Source: Anaerobacillus isosaccharinicus (GTDB taxonomy: Bacteria > Bacillota > Bacilli > Bacillales > Anaerobacillaceae). From it: a DNA stretch of 64,000 bases. The notes under the pieces were generated by a model. That model was not told the origin of the DNA and did not search any database. It worked only from the letters and a program-made list of their open reading frames with translations. Shown here piece after piece: positions 42,201 to 49,638 of the stretch (positions are counted from its first letter, which is position 1; every line of letters begins with the position of its first letter). Location of the stretch: assembly GCF_001866075.3 (NCBI RefSeq), contig NZ_CP063356.1, positions 1,044,164 through 1,108,163 on the forward strand, written 5' to 3'. The position numbers and the translations under genes are program-made.

Positions 42201-42839
42201 TCCTGCAACATGCGTTCCATGAACATCTGCTAATGGTCTCTTCATTGGATCTGCAACGTTATACGGGGTAAGAACCTGATTTTTTAACTCAGGATGTTTT
42301 AGATCCATCCCTGTATCAATCACTGCGACAACAACTTCATGTTTTCCAGCTAAAGATAGCGCTTTTGCAGCATTGACCATATTTAAATGATACATATCTT
42401 TTGCTTTTGGATCATTAAAAGATGTAGAAAGTGTTTGCACTGGGACACTTGGCATTACTGAATCTACAGAGCCTAAATTACGATAATAATTAATGACATC
42501 CTCAATTTTTTTATTTCCTGTAATTGTAACAATGTCATAATTTAATGCGGCAACTCTCTTTTTTACAACTGCACCAGCCTGAGTATGTATTCTTGTAGAG
42601 ATTGGCTGGTTGTACTTAATGACTAACGTGTCTTCACTTGGCTTCATTTTTGAATCCTGAGTGATTTGGCTAATTATAGCCTCATGTTGTTCTTCTGGTG
42701 TAATATTTAGTTGTTTTAGCAAATCTTCTTTTGTGATTGGAGAAGATTTCTCAACTACCGCAAACGCGGTACCGGTAGTAAAACTACTAAATAATAGTAC
42801 AATTAGTAGAAAAATAGAAATACCTTTTTTCAAACGCAT
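39267..42839 (-). CDS. Secreted subtilisin-like (S8) protease with long Tyr-rich C-terminal region
   Basis: 1190 residues. Signal peptide at 1-27; I9-like propeptide to about 135; S8 catalytic domain about 145-430 with Asp175 (VIDTGMD), His207 (DVHGTHVAG), Asn299 (ASAGNEG) and Ser365 (SGTSMSAP). The remaining about 760 residues carry several PPC-like beta domains (for example NWYKIPVEAGQKVQLTLEG, EVDYFYFESDKDQLFGLTL) and clusters of Tyr (YYYYSPFMYFDYYG, DYYYSYYFYEKE). No SLH domain is seen; attachment is unknown. It may process surface proteins. Confidence 0.92.
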   Translation of the reverse strand: MRLKKGISIFLLIVLLFSSFTTGTAFAVVEKSSPITKEDLLKQLNITPEEQHEAIISQITQDSKMKPSEDTLVIKYNQPISTRIHTQAGAVVKKRVAALNYDIVTITGNKKIEDVINYYRNLGSVDSVMPSVPVQTLSTSFNDPKAKDMYHLNMVNAAKALSLAGKHEVVVAVIDTGMDLKHPELKNQVLTPYNVADPMKRPLADVHGTHVAGIIAAEANNGIGGYGINPNAKILPIDVFNRGWGSSDYIVAEGILYAVNQGAQVINMSLGSYYPSKILEDAVNIALDAGITIVASAGNEGSSTSRYPAAFEGVISVGALNDQTKLATFSNYGPSVDIVAPGEAIYAPFFDVDKHSTFMELSGTSMSAPIVAGVASLLLSKHPNLTPLQVKYILQQTAKDIGTPGYNMEFGFGLVDPVAALQYDVKKLPKFNTASDDLVKGAIEPFIANNEGIAEGHIKLPSQINWYKIPVEAGQKVQLTLEGAKLYDYEMVIKHLGENSEVVNNVKVNDVQEGKIEAYLYNAEEDGTLLIGVKDAFGKYSKEGASRYTLHLQIADDWKDDGITGAIPFHIESIPYSSFWQKDGPFYLTAKPIETDEDFDTEEVVEAANKAEQKEEKTAEKNNGADYDYFTFSVDEQQILEINVIGVPGVNIMLNVYRGEEFRMVPPDMLGKSYYDNDFMGPWPMERSNNNGVGEGETLVFEAYPGVEYVLEVTNAMDYYYYSPFMYFDYYGFQEQDMVYPNSHIPYHIRIRGEQLPPDEDGFPMNMYDMYYYEETYEEVIEEFKRDRLTKTPSEFQQDYYYSYYFYEKEMVQKVLEAAPSYELGTEAKGYFQIYGDIDLFKVQPDYNGIYQFSFNKTETMMPMATVLRYDEKEEMLYHVAYNDPYDYYYGGFKSNNNLFVGLEKDQTYIVMLQNFYYGPSLDEYSVSSKLILENPQDKYAPNHKPEEAVVLPDNKTVKGNFAMGNEVDYFYFESDKDQLFGLTLQAPIVSEKERNGLPEDLFKPIMPAVLIMEDIDGDGELSDEEMRNAIYFYGYQEDVTGSFNAKAGKKYFVAVMNYYYYGSGASLTPYELAIKPAPKAGAVTPLKEVTKNKLSTKGYFETNHKEKMYNLDVVKTSKTTIELAIPKDIDGVLAIYDAKKKLIKSVDYYGKGDSEFIELTLEKGSYYIGVKDFFGGGSVSPYELTVNFK

Positions 42840-42997
42840 GAAACAACCTCCTTGGAAATGTTTTTTTTTACCAATAAAATTATCCTACACCATAAGACTA
42901 GATATTAATAGTATAAAAGGATAATTTTACTAAAATAATTCGAAACTACTATATAGACGTTTTAAAATAAGAAAGGTTTCATTAAATTGAATATTTA

Positions 42998-43040
42998 ATA
43001 AAAAAAATCTGACTTAATTTTCCTTAAGTCAGATTTTTAA
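42998..43040 (-). terminator. Terminator between subtilase and SLH amidase genes
   Basis: AATCTGACTTAA / TTAAGTCAGATT stem, T-runs on both sides; on the minus strand followed by TTTTTTTTATT. It ends the amidase transcript. Confidence 0.85.
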
Positions 43041-43043
43041 TTT

Positions 43044-44801
43044 CTATTCAGTTATTACACTACTAAAGTAATCCACGATCCCGTGAAATAGTCCATTAGC
43101 AGCATCTTGATAATAATCGTCAGTTTTCATGTAATTAATGTCTTTATTGTTGGTCATAAAACCAAGCTCTACCAATGTACTTGGTGCTTTTGTATCTCTA
43201 ATCACTTGAAAGTTGGCATGTTTAACTCCACGGTTAGCTAATTTCATGTGACTTAACAACTGGTCTTGTAGCTTCCTTGTTAATAGTTGACTAAAATCAC
43301 TTGAGTTTGTTTTATTCCAATAAGATTCTACTCCATTAGCCGTATCAGTGGTAGCTGCATTAGCATGTACGCTTAAAAATAAGTCTAGTGCTTCTATAGA
43401 GTTAGCAAGCTCAGCGCGTTGGGCTAATGTGAGAAATGTATCGTCTGAACGCGTCATAATTACGGTAGCACCTTCAGCTTCTAATAAATCTTTCATTAAC
43501 AGTGAAACTTTTAACACAACATCTGATTCCTTTAACTCCCCTACTACAGCACCTGGATCTTTACCACCATGACCAGGATCAATCATAATCACTTTATTTT
43601 TCAAAACATTTATTGAAGGTGTATCTAACAATTTAACAAAGCTTTTGTGAATATAACCCTTATTTCCTTGGTAAAGAATTTCGTGCCAATCTCCCTCTGT
43701 TTTCAAAATATTTACTACTGTACTTACCGTTAATTGTCCAACTTTTTCAGCAGTAGCATTGGCATTTTTTCTAACATTAAGAAAGCTAGCAGTTACTTCA
43801 CCCTTTAAGTACTCCACCTGCTTTAATTTCTCTTCATTATTCTGGTCTTCACTTGGTTGTTCTTCTACAGGTGGTTCTACCGGTTGCCCTCCCTCTACTG
43901 GTGGTGCATCTTCTTCAGGAGGATTTGATATATCGACATCATCTTTCGGTTGTTCAACTGTCGCTAATATCTTAACAAAATCCTTTGCAACAAAACCATA
44001 ATCGTTATTAAACTTAATTTTATACCAATTGTCGTCTTCTGTTAAAATGCGAATAATCGTACCGTTGTTTAAACGACCTAAAACTGCACTTTCAGTTGAA
44101 GCTTCTTGTCGAACTCGCAAACTAGGGTTTGCATCAATTTTCCCAGCGTAAATATGAGAAATACCAACAACCTCATGTTGCTCTTTAATTGCCTTTAGCA
44201 TTTGATAGACTGCAACTGTTGTTTCGACACGAGTACCTTTTTCGTTTGGAAGAAATTTGTTTTCCTTTTGTGCATCCATGACCTGGTAATTGGTTAATCG
44301 TTTCACACTCTCCTGTGCAGACTTTCCAATGTCATTTTTATCGGCGAATGAAAGTGGCTGGAAAACTAGAAATTCACCTTTTAGCTGAATAGCACGATCT
44401 AGCATAATTGCCATCTCCGCTCTAGATACATGACGATCTGGATGGAATGAACCACTACCATCACCAACGATAATGCCAGCTGCAGCTGCTCGGCTTACTT
44501 CTTTATATAATGAGCTTGACTTGGGTACATCCTTAAAATTAGAATCAGCATCGGCTAAATTTAGTGCCCTTGATACCATGGCAGCAAACTGAGCTCTAGT
44601 CACTTCTAGATCTGGACGGAATGTGTTATCTGGAAAACCGTTAATAACCTTTTTACTTGTTAATTCGTAGACTTGTTTTTCAGCCCAATAACCCTCATTT
44701 AAATCTGAAAATACAATCCGATTTCCTTCGGCAAAGCTAGTATTCATATTGCTACTTAGCAGCACTGCGAATAAAAAGACCGCAACTAATCTCCTTATCA
44801 A
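43044..44801 (-). CDS. SLH-anchored N-acetylmuramoyl-L-alanine amidase
   Basis: 585 residues. Signal peptide 1-24; three SLH repeats (residues about 28-205: FSDLNEGYWAEKQVYELTSK, TFRPDLEVTRAQFAAMVSRA and so on); two SH3-type domains (NPSLRVRQEASTESAVLGRL, SFLNVRKNANATAEKVGQL) with a Pro/Glu linker; C-terminal Amidase_3 domain with MIDPGHGGKDPGAVV, FLSVHANAA and STLVELGFMTNN. It cleaves between MurNAc and the peptide, held at the wall by SLH. Probably acts in wall turnover or cell separation. Confidence 0.95.
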   Translation of the reverse strand: MIRRLVAVFLFAVLLSSNMNTSFAEGNRIVFSDLNEGYWAEKQVYELTSKKVINGFPDNTFRPDLEVTRAQFAAMVSRALNLADADSNFKDVPKSSSLYKEVSRAAAAGIIVGDGSGSFHPDRHVSRAEMAIMLDRAIQLKGEFLVFQPLSFADKNDIGKSAQESVKRLTNYQVMDAQKENKFLPNEKGTRVETTVAVYQMLKAIKEQHEVVGISHIYAGKIDANPSLRVRQEASTESAVLGRLNNGTIIRILTEDDNWYKIKFNNDYGFVAKDFVKILATVEQPKDDVDISNPPEEDAPPVEGGQPVEPPVEEQPSEDQNNEEKLKQVEYLKGEVTASFLNVRKNANATAEKVGQLTVSTVVNILKTEGDWHEILYQGNKGYIHKSFVKLLDTPSINVLKNKVIMIDPGHGGKDPGAVVGELKESDVVLKVSLLMKDLLEAEGATVIMTRSDDTFLTLAQRAELANSIEALDLFLSVHANAATTDTANGVESYWNKTNSSDFSQLLTRKLQDQLLSHMKLANRGVKHANFQVIRDTKAPSTLVELGFMTNNKDINYMKTDDYYQDAANGLFHGIVDYFSSVITE

Positions 44802-45049
44802 TTAATCATCTCCTTTCATCAATTAAATACAACGATGTCAATTAGCAAACTTCTACAACATTCTACAGAAATCCTTCATAAATTTTTAAAAAAATACAAA
44901 ATAGGTACAAAAGTTACAGGAAATTGTATTTTTCACAAAAATTATTCAGAATTAATAGCGAAGATCACCAGTTTGCTAAATTTCATTAAAAAGTTAAGCG
45001 TAGAATACCATTTTTCCGGCTAAGAATTAGTTTTGGTTCAGAATATATT

Positions 45050-45135
45050 ATCTTTTCTATCGAAAAATTTCATTAATTATCGAAAACTACGGGTTTATTA
45101 TCCGAACTACACAACTTATTTGCCAAGCACTAATT
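45050..45135. repeat. Four phased TTATcgaa-type repeats
   Basis: TATCGAAAA at 45058 and 45078, TTATCCGAAC near 45099 and TTATTTGCCAA near 45117, spaced about 20, 21 and 18 bp. They resemble the phased repeats at 34288-34402 in AT-rich core and period. They lie between the SLH amidase and the glycosidase genes, with no ORF. Confidence 0.55.
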
Positions 45136-45148
45136 ACACAATTCACAA

Positions 45149-45182
45149 AACAAAAAAACCTCCAACAATCACTTGTTGGAGG
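45149..45182 (-). terminator. Hairpin with T-run, minus strand
   Basis: CCTCCAACAA / TTGTTGGAGG with a TCAC loop, followed on the minus strand by TTTTTTTG. Second terminator behind the glycosidase gene. Confidence 0.8.
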
Positions 45183-45281
45183 TTGGATGACTTAGCAACC
45201 AAAATCTTATCGCACTTTAAATATATCATTTTTGTCGAAAACTGTCGATTAGTGTTGTATTTCCTCAATTGCATAAAAATG

Positions 45282-45306
45282 GTGACAGCCCGAAGACTGT
45301 CACCAC
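45282..45306 (-). terminator. Terminator directly after the glycosidase gene
   Basis: GGTGACAG / CTGTCACC with a TCTTCGGG loop, then ATTTTTATG on the minus strand, starting just after the stop codon. Confidence 0.75.
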
Positions 45307-45309
45307 CTA

Positions 45310-47886
45310 TTACTTAACACTAAATACTTTTGTTACGTCTTTAGCCATCGGCACTCGCTTGTCCGACAAAATCCCAGTTGTTAAGACAAGTTGATAGTTG
45401 CTATTTGTCTTATAACCCTGCGGTGGTGCAACAATTTTTACAATTGTTCCTGTTTCATCAAGACTCACTGCAGTGGATGCTTTGTTACCAAATTGGTCAA
45501 TCACATATAAATTTGTTGAATTCACAGATTGCGGTAATAGTTTTGTATTGTAAGTAATTGTCCATGTTTTATCAGATGAGACCTGAGCTACTTGAACGTT
45601 AGGACTAACTGTAAAGTAAGGTTGTTTATATGCTGGGCTATAAACAGCTTGAAGCTCGTCGAAATATAAAACTCCTTTGTTTTGACGTGCTTTTACAGCT
45701 TCAACTACATATATTCTTTCAAAACGAAGTGGTAAGGGAAGATTTGTTGGTAATGTTGCTGTAACGTATTTCCAACCTACCCAATCTACTCCTCCTTCAG
45801 AAGTGAAGTTGATTGTGTGTTGTTTTCCTGTCCCGTCAACAACAACACCACGAAGCCAATTATGTTTGGCATTTCCATATACCCATACACCTAGATGATC
45901 AGGATAGCCTTGAATAGGTAATAATTGATTTGCAACTAAATAAGCTGCTGCAGTTCCTTCTTCGCCTACAGTCATATTGTAATTGAGCTTTGCTGAAGAC
46001 GCCCCAACCTTTACTGGTTCATCTCCCTTACTCTTAGCTAATGTTGCAGCAGCACGAATTGATTGAGCATTCCAATTACTCGTACTTTCAAATGTCTCTA
46101 TGACAAGCGGTCTTTCACGGATTTCCACCTGTAGGGAAGCTTTTGTGTCGCCTACAGTTGCCGTTATTGTACCATTGCCAAGCTTTGTTCCTGAGGCAAA
46201 AATTGATTGCTGATTTACGGTTCCAACACCATCTGAAACAGCCCACCTAATAACATCTTGGTTTATCGCCATCTTTTTACCTGCTTTATCTAACGCATGA
46301 ACAACAATCGGTTGGGTTTTATTTGGCCCAATAATTAGTTTAGTGTTAGGCTCAAAGACCAGTTTCTCAATTTTATCAACGGTTACGTTAATTGTATTAA
46401 CAATAGATCCGTATGAAATATGAAGTCTACCGGTTCCAATTCGCTCAGCAAAAAACTTAGTTCCCTCTACTCGGCCAATGTTTCCTTCAACTGTAACCTT
46501 TAATTGTGTTAAATCAATAGGTAATGCATTAAAGTATTGATCCAAAACATAATTTGGTCGAATATCTAAGGATGTTCCTACCACTGTTGTTTCACTAGCT
46601 GAACGATTTAAGACCATAAATTTCGGTTGGCCAATAGGTGCAGTACTTATTGCTTGAAGAACAGCCGAAACTAGGCGCTCACTTCCGCCAGATGGTCGGT
46701 TAGCGATCGTCGCAAACTGTTGTCCATGAAACCGTGCTGCCATCGTAGTAGATCCACCACCATCGAGGTTAATTGCCTGATGCGCACCCAAACTAACTAA
46801 ATAATTGGCAAACTCTTTCAATGTCATTCCTTCACTATAGCCAGTTTGCCTACCATCGACGGTGACAAAAAACACTCGATCGCCCGCTTTGTTAACCGCT
46901 ACAGCTGTACGGGGATGTCTTTCAGTTGCTCGGTTGCTACTTTCATCAATCGTCATATCAACAGCACCATTTTGAACTAGTAATGGTCCACTTGCTAACA
47001 TAAAGTCCGCATCCTGCCATTTTTCTTCAACATTAATTGTAAGCTTTATTTCGTCTCCAACTTTAAGATCTTTTACAAAGCTATTTAAAGATGTCCCATG
47101 GCCAGAAATGACGAAACCATCTTGTGGTATCGCTGGTGATTGGACAACTCCATAATTTCTTATTCCTTGAACCTTTCCAGTAAGCTCTTCACCAAATTTT
47201 AAGTCATGATCAATTTTTTTGTTCGTGCTTTTTACTACTATTTCATAACCGAATTCATTGGCGCGAGATGACTCGTATCGATGAGTAGGGGTGTAGACAA
47301 TAACTTCATTCGTCCCCCTCGCTACCTTATTAAATGCTGTAATTGATACATTTTTTCCATTCGTAGAAGCTACTGGTTGAAGCGAATAGCGATCAACTAT
47401 GGCTTTACCATCCTTTTTTACACCAAACGCTGCCGGAACATGCATATAGTCCTTGTTGTCTGAAGAGACTGAACCAAGATTAAGAATTTGATTATTAGAA
47501 ACTAGCAAATAACCTGGTAACCTATTATTTAAATGAAAAAAGGATCCATTAATAGCACCAACAACATGATTATTCACTTGGTTATCACGTCTAGCATAAC
47601 CTGTTGTTGTTAGTAAGTTCGTTAAAGGACTTGGGACACCTAAGTGAACTTTAGTGAATGGATCATTTAGATTAAGTTCCATGACCCTTGTTGCTTGATT
47701 CCTTGCACTTACCAGCATCCGTTCATCTCGATAATTTACTCCAGGAGAAACTTGAAACTGGCTATGTATCTTCACTGCATTCGCTTCTGCTTTCTCTGTG
47801 AAAATGAATGTTAAATGAAAAGAAAACAAAACTAAAAAAATAAGAAATACGTTGATGACTTTTATATTTTGCTGTTGTCGAAACAT
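45310..47886 (-). CDS. Secreted phosphodiester glycosidase (NAGPA-type) surface protein
   Basis: 858 residues from the GGAGGG-preceded ATG at 47886; the ATG at 47925 would add 13 residues without a better site. Signal peptide to about residue 35. The NAGPA (DUF2233-type) domain spans about 60-360 with GAINGSFF, RHPRTAVAVNKAGDRVFF, TVDGRQTGYSEGMTL and INLDGGGSTTMA. The rest is beta-sandwich/Ig-like (KLVFEPNTKLIIG, YFDELQAVYSP). It may trim phosphodiester-linked sugars of wall polymers. It has no SLH domain. Confidence 0.88.
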   Translation of the reverse strand: MFRQQQNIKVINVFLIFLVLFSFHLTFIFTEKAEANAVKIHSQFQVSPGVNYRDERMLVSARNQATRVMELNLNDPFTKVHLGVPSPLTNLLTTTGYARRDNQVNNHVVGAINGSFFHLNNRLPGYLLVSNNQILNLGSVSSDNKDYMHVPAAFGVKKDGKAIVDRYSLQPVASTNGKNVSITAFNKVARGTNEVIVYTPTHRYESSRANEFGYEIVVKSTNKKIDHDLKFGEELTGKVQGIRNYGVVQSPAIPQDGFVISGHGTSLNSFVKDLKVGDEIKLTINVEEKWQDADFMLASGPLLVQNGAVDMTIDESSNRATERHPRTAVAVNKAGDRVFFVTVDGRQTGYSEGMTLKEFANYLVSLGAHQAINLDGGGSTTMAARFHGQQFATIANRPSGGSERLVSAVLQAISTAPIGQPKFMVLNRSASETTVVGTSLDIRPNYVLDQYFNALPIDLTQLKVTVEGNIGRVEGTKFFAERIGTGRLHISYGSIVNTINVTVDKIEKLVFEPNTKLIIGPNKTQPIVVHALDKAGKKMAINQDVIRWAVSDGVGTVNQQSIFASGTKLGNGTITATVGDTKASLQVEIRERPLVIETFESTSNWNAQSIRAAATLAKSKGDEPVKVGASSAKLNYNMTVGEEGTAAAYLVANQLLPIQGYPDHLGVWVYGNAKHNWLRGVVVDGTGKQHTINFTSEGGVDWVGWKYVTATLPTNLPLPLRFERIYVVEAVKARQNKGVLYFDELQAVYSPAYKQPYFTVSPNVQVAQVSSDKTWTITYNTKLLPQSVNSTNLYVIDQFGNKASTAVSLDETGTIVKIVAPPQGYKTNSNYQLVLTTGILSDKRVPMAKDVTKVFSVK

Positions 47887-47984
47887 AATGCCCTCCATAG
47901 TAAAAAAAATATCAAAAACTGTCAATCTATAAAACTATTATACGTATCTATTATGACGTTTCATAGGGGCAAAAAGTTTCAAAA

Positions 47985-48078
47985 AACAAAATAAAGGCTG
48001 ACTCAAATACAAGTTTCTGTCTTCCATACCCCATAAACGCTAATTTACAGAGCGACAGCTACTTTTGAGCCAGCCACA
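47985..48078 (-). terminator. Long terminator-like stem behind the S-layer gene
   Basis: GGCTGGCTCAAA (48075 side) pairs with TTTGAGTCAGCC (47997 side), and inner GCTGTC with GACAG, forming an about 80-nt stem-loop followed by TTTATTTTG on the minus strand. Unusually large for a terminator; may also be a dispersed repeat. Confidence 0.6.
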
Positions 48079-48096
48079 ATATTTCCTAATTAAAAA

Positions 48097-49614
48097 TTAT
48101 TTCACTTCAAATGTAACAAATTCAGCACCAAGATAGCCATTGTCTAAAACTGTCACACCATCAGCTTCAACTTCTACTAGCATTACAAAAACTCCATAAA
48201 GACCAGCTTCATTAATCGTTGCTTTAAAATCAGTTTCTACTGGTGTGCCACTCTTAAGAGCTGCAATCGCCAATTCACTTAAGCCAGCTTGTGGACCAAA
48301 AAATGCAACTCCGTCTTCATCTGTTGTGAATGAAGATTCGAAGTCAACTTCTCCTGCCTCATTAAAATTAATAACTAAACCCTCAACAGGTAAAATGTCC
48401 TCTTCATCAAAAGAAACTACTACCGACATAAAACGAAGGTTTTTATTTTCAGTTGAGTATAATTCATGTAAAGAAGCTGCCACACTGAACTCGAACTCTT
48501 CACCAAGATCAATTTCCATGTCTTCTTCTAAACCACTAAATATAAGTACCGCTGGGTAAGCAACCTCAAAATCAATTTCTCCTGCTTCACCAATGACTTC
48601 ATTTGTATCGACATCAACTAATTCAATAACTAAGTTATATTCACCAGCATATTCAAATGTTGTCTTAAAGTTTGTAACAACACCATCTTGAAGATCGATA
48701 TCATCTGTTTTAAATCCTGCTTCTGGACCGAAGTAAGCAATTCCATCCTCATCTATTGTAAATGAAGCCCAAACATCGTCAGCAATTTCATACTGTATTT
48801 CTTGACCTTCTACAGAGAATAATTCATGCTCTAAAACGGCACGATAACGAACATTTCTGTCTTGAGAAACGTTTGTTGTTGTAACTTCGATTGTAAATTC
48901 ACCTTCGACTCCGGCTACGAAGCTATCAAATCCAGCACCAAATTCAAAATTTACTCTTTCTTTCATAGCTTCTGCTAATAAAAGCTCACTACGGTAAACA
49001 AATAAAGCCATTTGACCACGATTAACATTTTCATAAGGAGCGAAAGAAGTTAAAGTTTTACTAGTAGTAACGTTATTTTGGAATAAAGCAGCAATATACT
49101 TTCCATGCCACTTAGAATGGTCTACATCTAAAAATGGTGTTGTAACTTCAGTTGCTTCTAAATCATAAGCAAGAGCAATCATTTTTGCCATTTCCGAACG
49201 AGTAACTGTTTGGTCTGCTTTATATGTTTTATTTTCAAAACCAGTTACAATTTCAGCGTCTGCTAAAGCTGCAACATATTTGTACCATCTTGATGTTTCA
49301 GCTAAATCTGTAAAACCTGGATTCACTACATTTTCAGTGTCTAAACCAAGAGCTAGAGCTACCATTTTAGCAGCTTCTCCACGTGATACATGTTGCTCAG
49401 GACGATATGTACCATCTCCGAAACCTTCGACAATATTATTATCTTTTAGAAACTTAACAGCCTCATAATATGTTTTTCCTTTTTCTACATCAGAGAAATT
49501 CTCTTGTACCTCTGCTGCATTTACAGGAGCTAAAGCTACTACAGAAGTTGCTGCAACCGTTGCTGCAACAGACGCCGCCATAAATTTGCGGTATGATTTT
49601 GGATTGTAATTCAT
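48097..49614 (-). CDS. SLH-domain S-layer-type surface protein
   Basis: 505 residues, acidic. Signal peptide 1-33 (MAASVAATVAATSVVALAP, ending VNAAEVQ); three SLH repeats at about 38-205 (NFSDVEKGKTYYEAVKFLKD, YRPEQHVSRGEAAKMVALAL, PYENVNRGQMALFVYRSEL); then two similar Ig-like repeats of about 130 residues sharing SFTIDEDGIAYFGPEAG / SFTTDEDGVAFFGPQAG. It would assemble at the cell surface via pyruvylated cell-wall polymer. The ribosome site (TAGGAGGAAAT) is intact but an IS begins 26 bp before the ATG, so its native promoter is displaced. Confidence 0.93.
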   Translation of the reverse strand: MNYNPKSYRKFMAASVAATVAATSVVALAPVNAAEVQENFSDVEKGKTYYEAVKFLKDNNIVEGFGDGTYRPEQHVSRGEAAKMVALALGLDTENVVNPGFTDLAETSRWYKYVAALADAEIVTGFENKTYKADQTVTRSEMAKMIALAYDLEATEVTTPFLDVDHSKWHGKYIAALFQNNVTTSKTLTSFAPYENVNRGQMALFVYRSELLLAEAMKERVNFEFGAGFDSFVAGVEGEFTIEVTTTNVSQDRNVRYRAVLEHELFSVEGQEIQYEIADDVWASFTIDEDGIAYFGPEAGFKTDDIDLQDGVVTNFKTTFEYAGEYNLVIELVDVDTNEVIGEAGEIDFEVAYPAVLIFSGLEEDMEIDLGEEFEFSVAASLHELYSTENKNLRFMSVVVSFDEEDILPVEGLVINFNEAGEVDFESSFTTDEDGVAFFGPQAGLSELAIAALKSGTPVETDFKATINEAGLYGVFVMLVEVEADGVTVLDNGYLGAEFVTFEVK

Positions 49615-49638
49615 TATTTATTTCCTCCTAAGTATTCA

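Noticed and set aside
44835..45023. 62-aa plus-strand ORF upstream of the amidase gene
   Set aside because: No ribosome site, AT-rich composition typical of intergenic DNA, and phased repeats right behind it; treated as non-coding.
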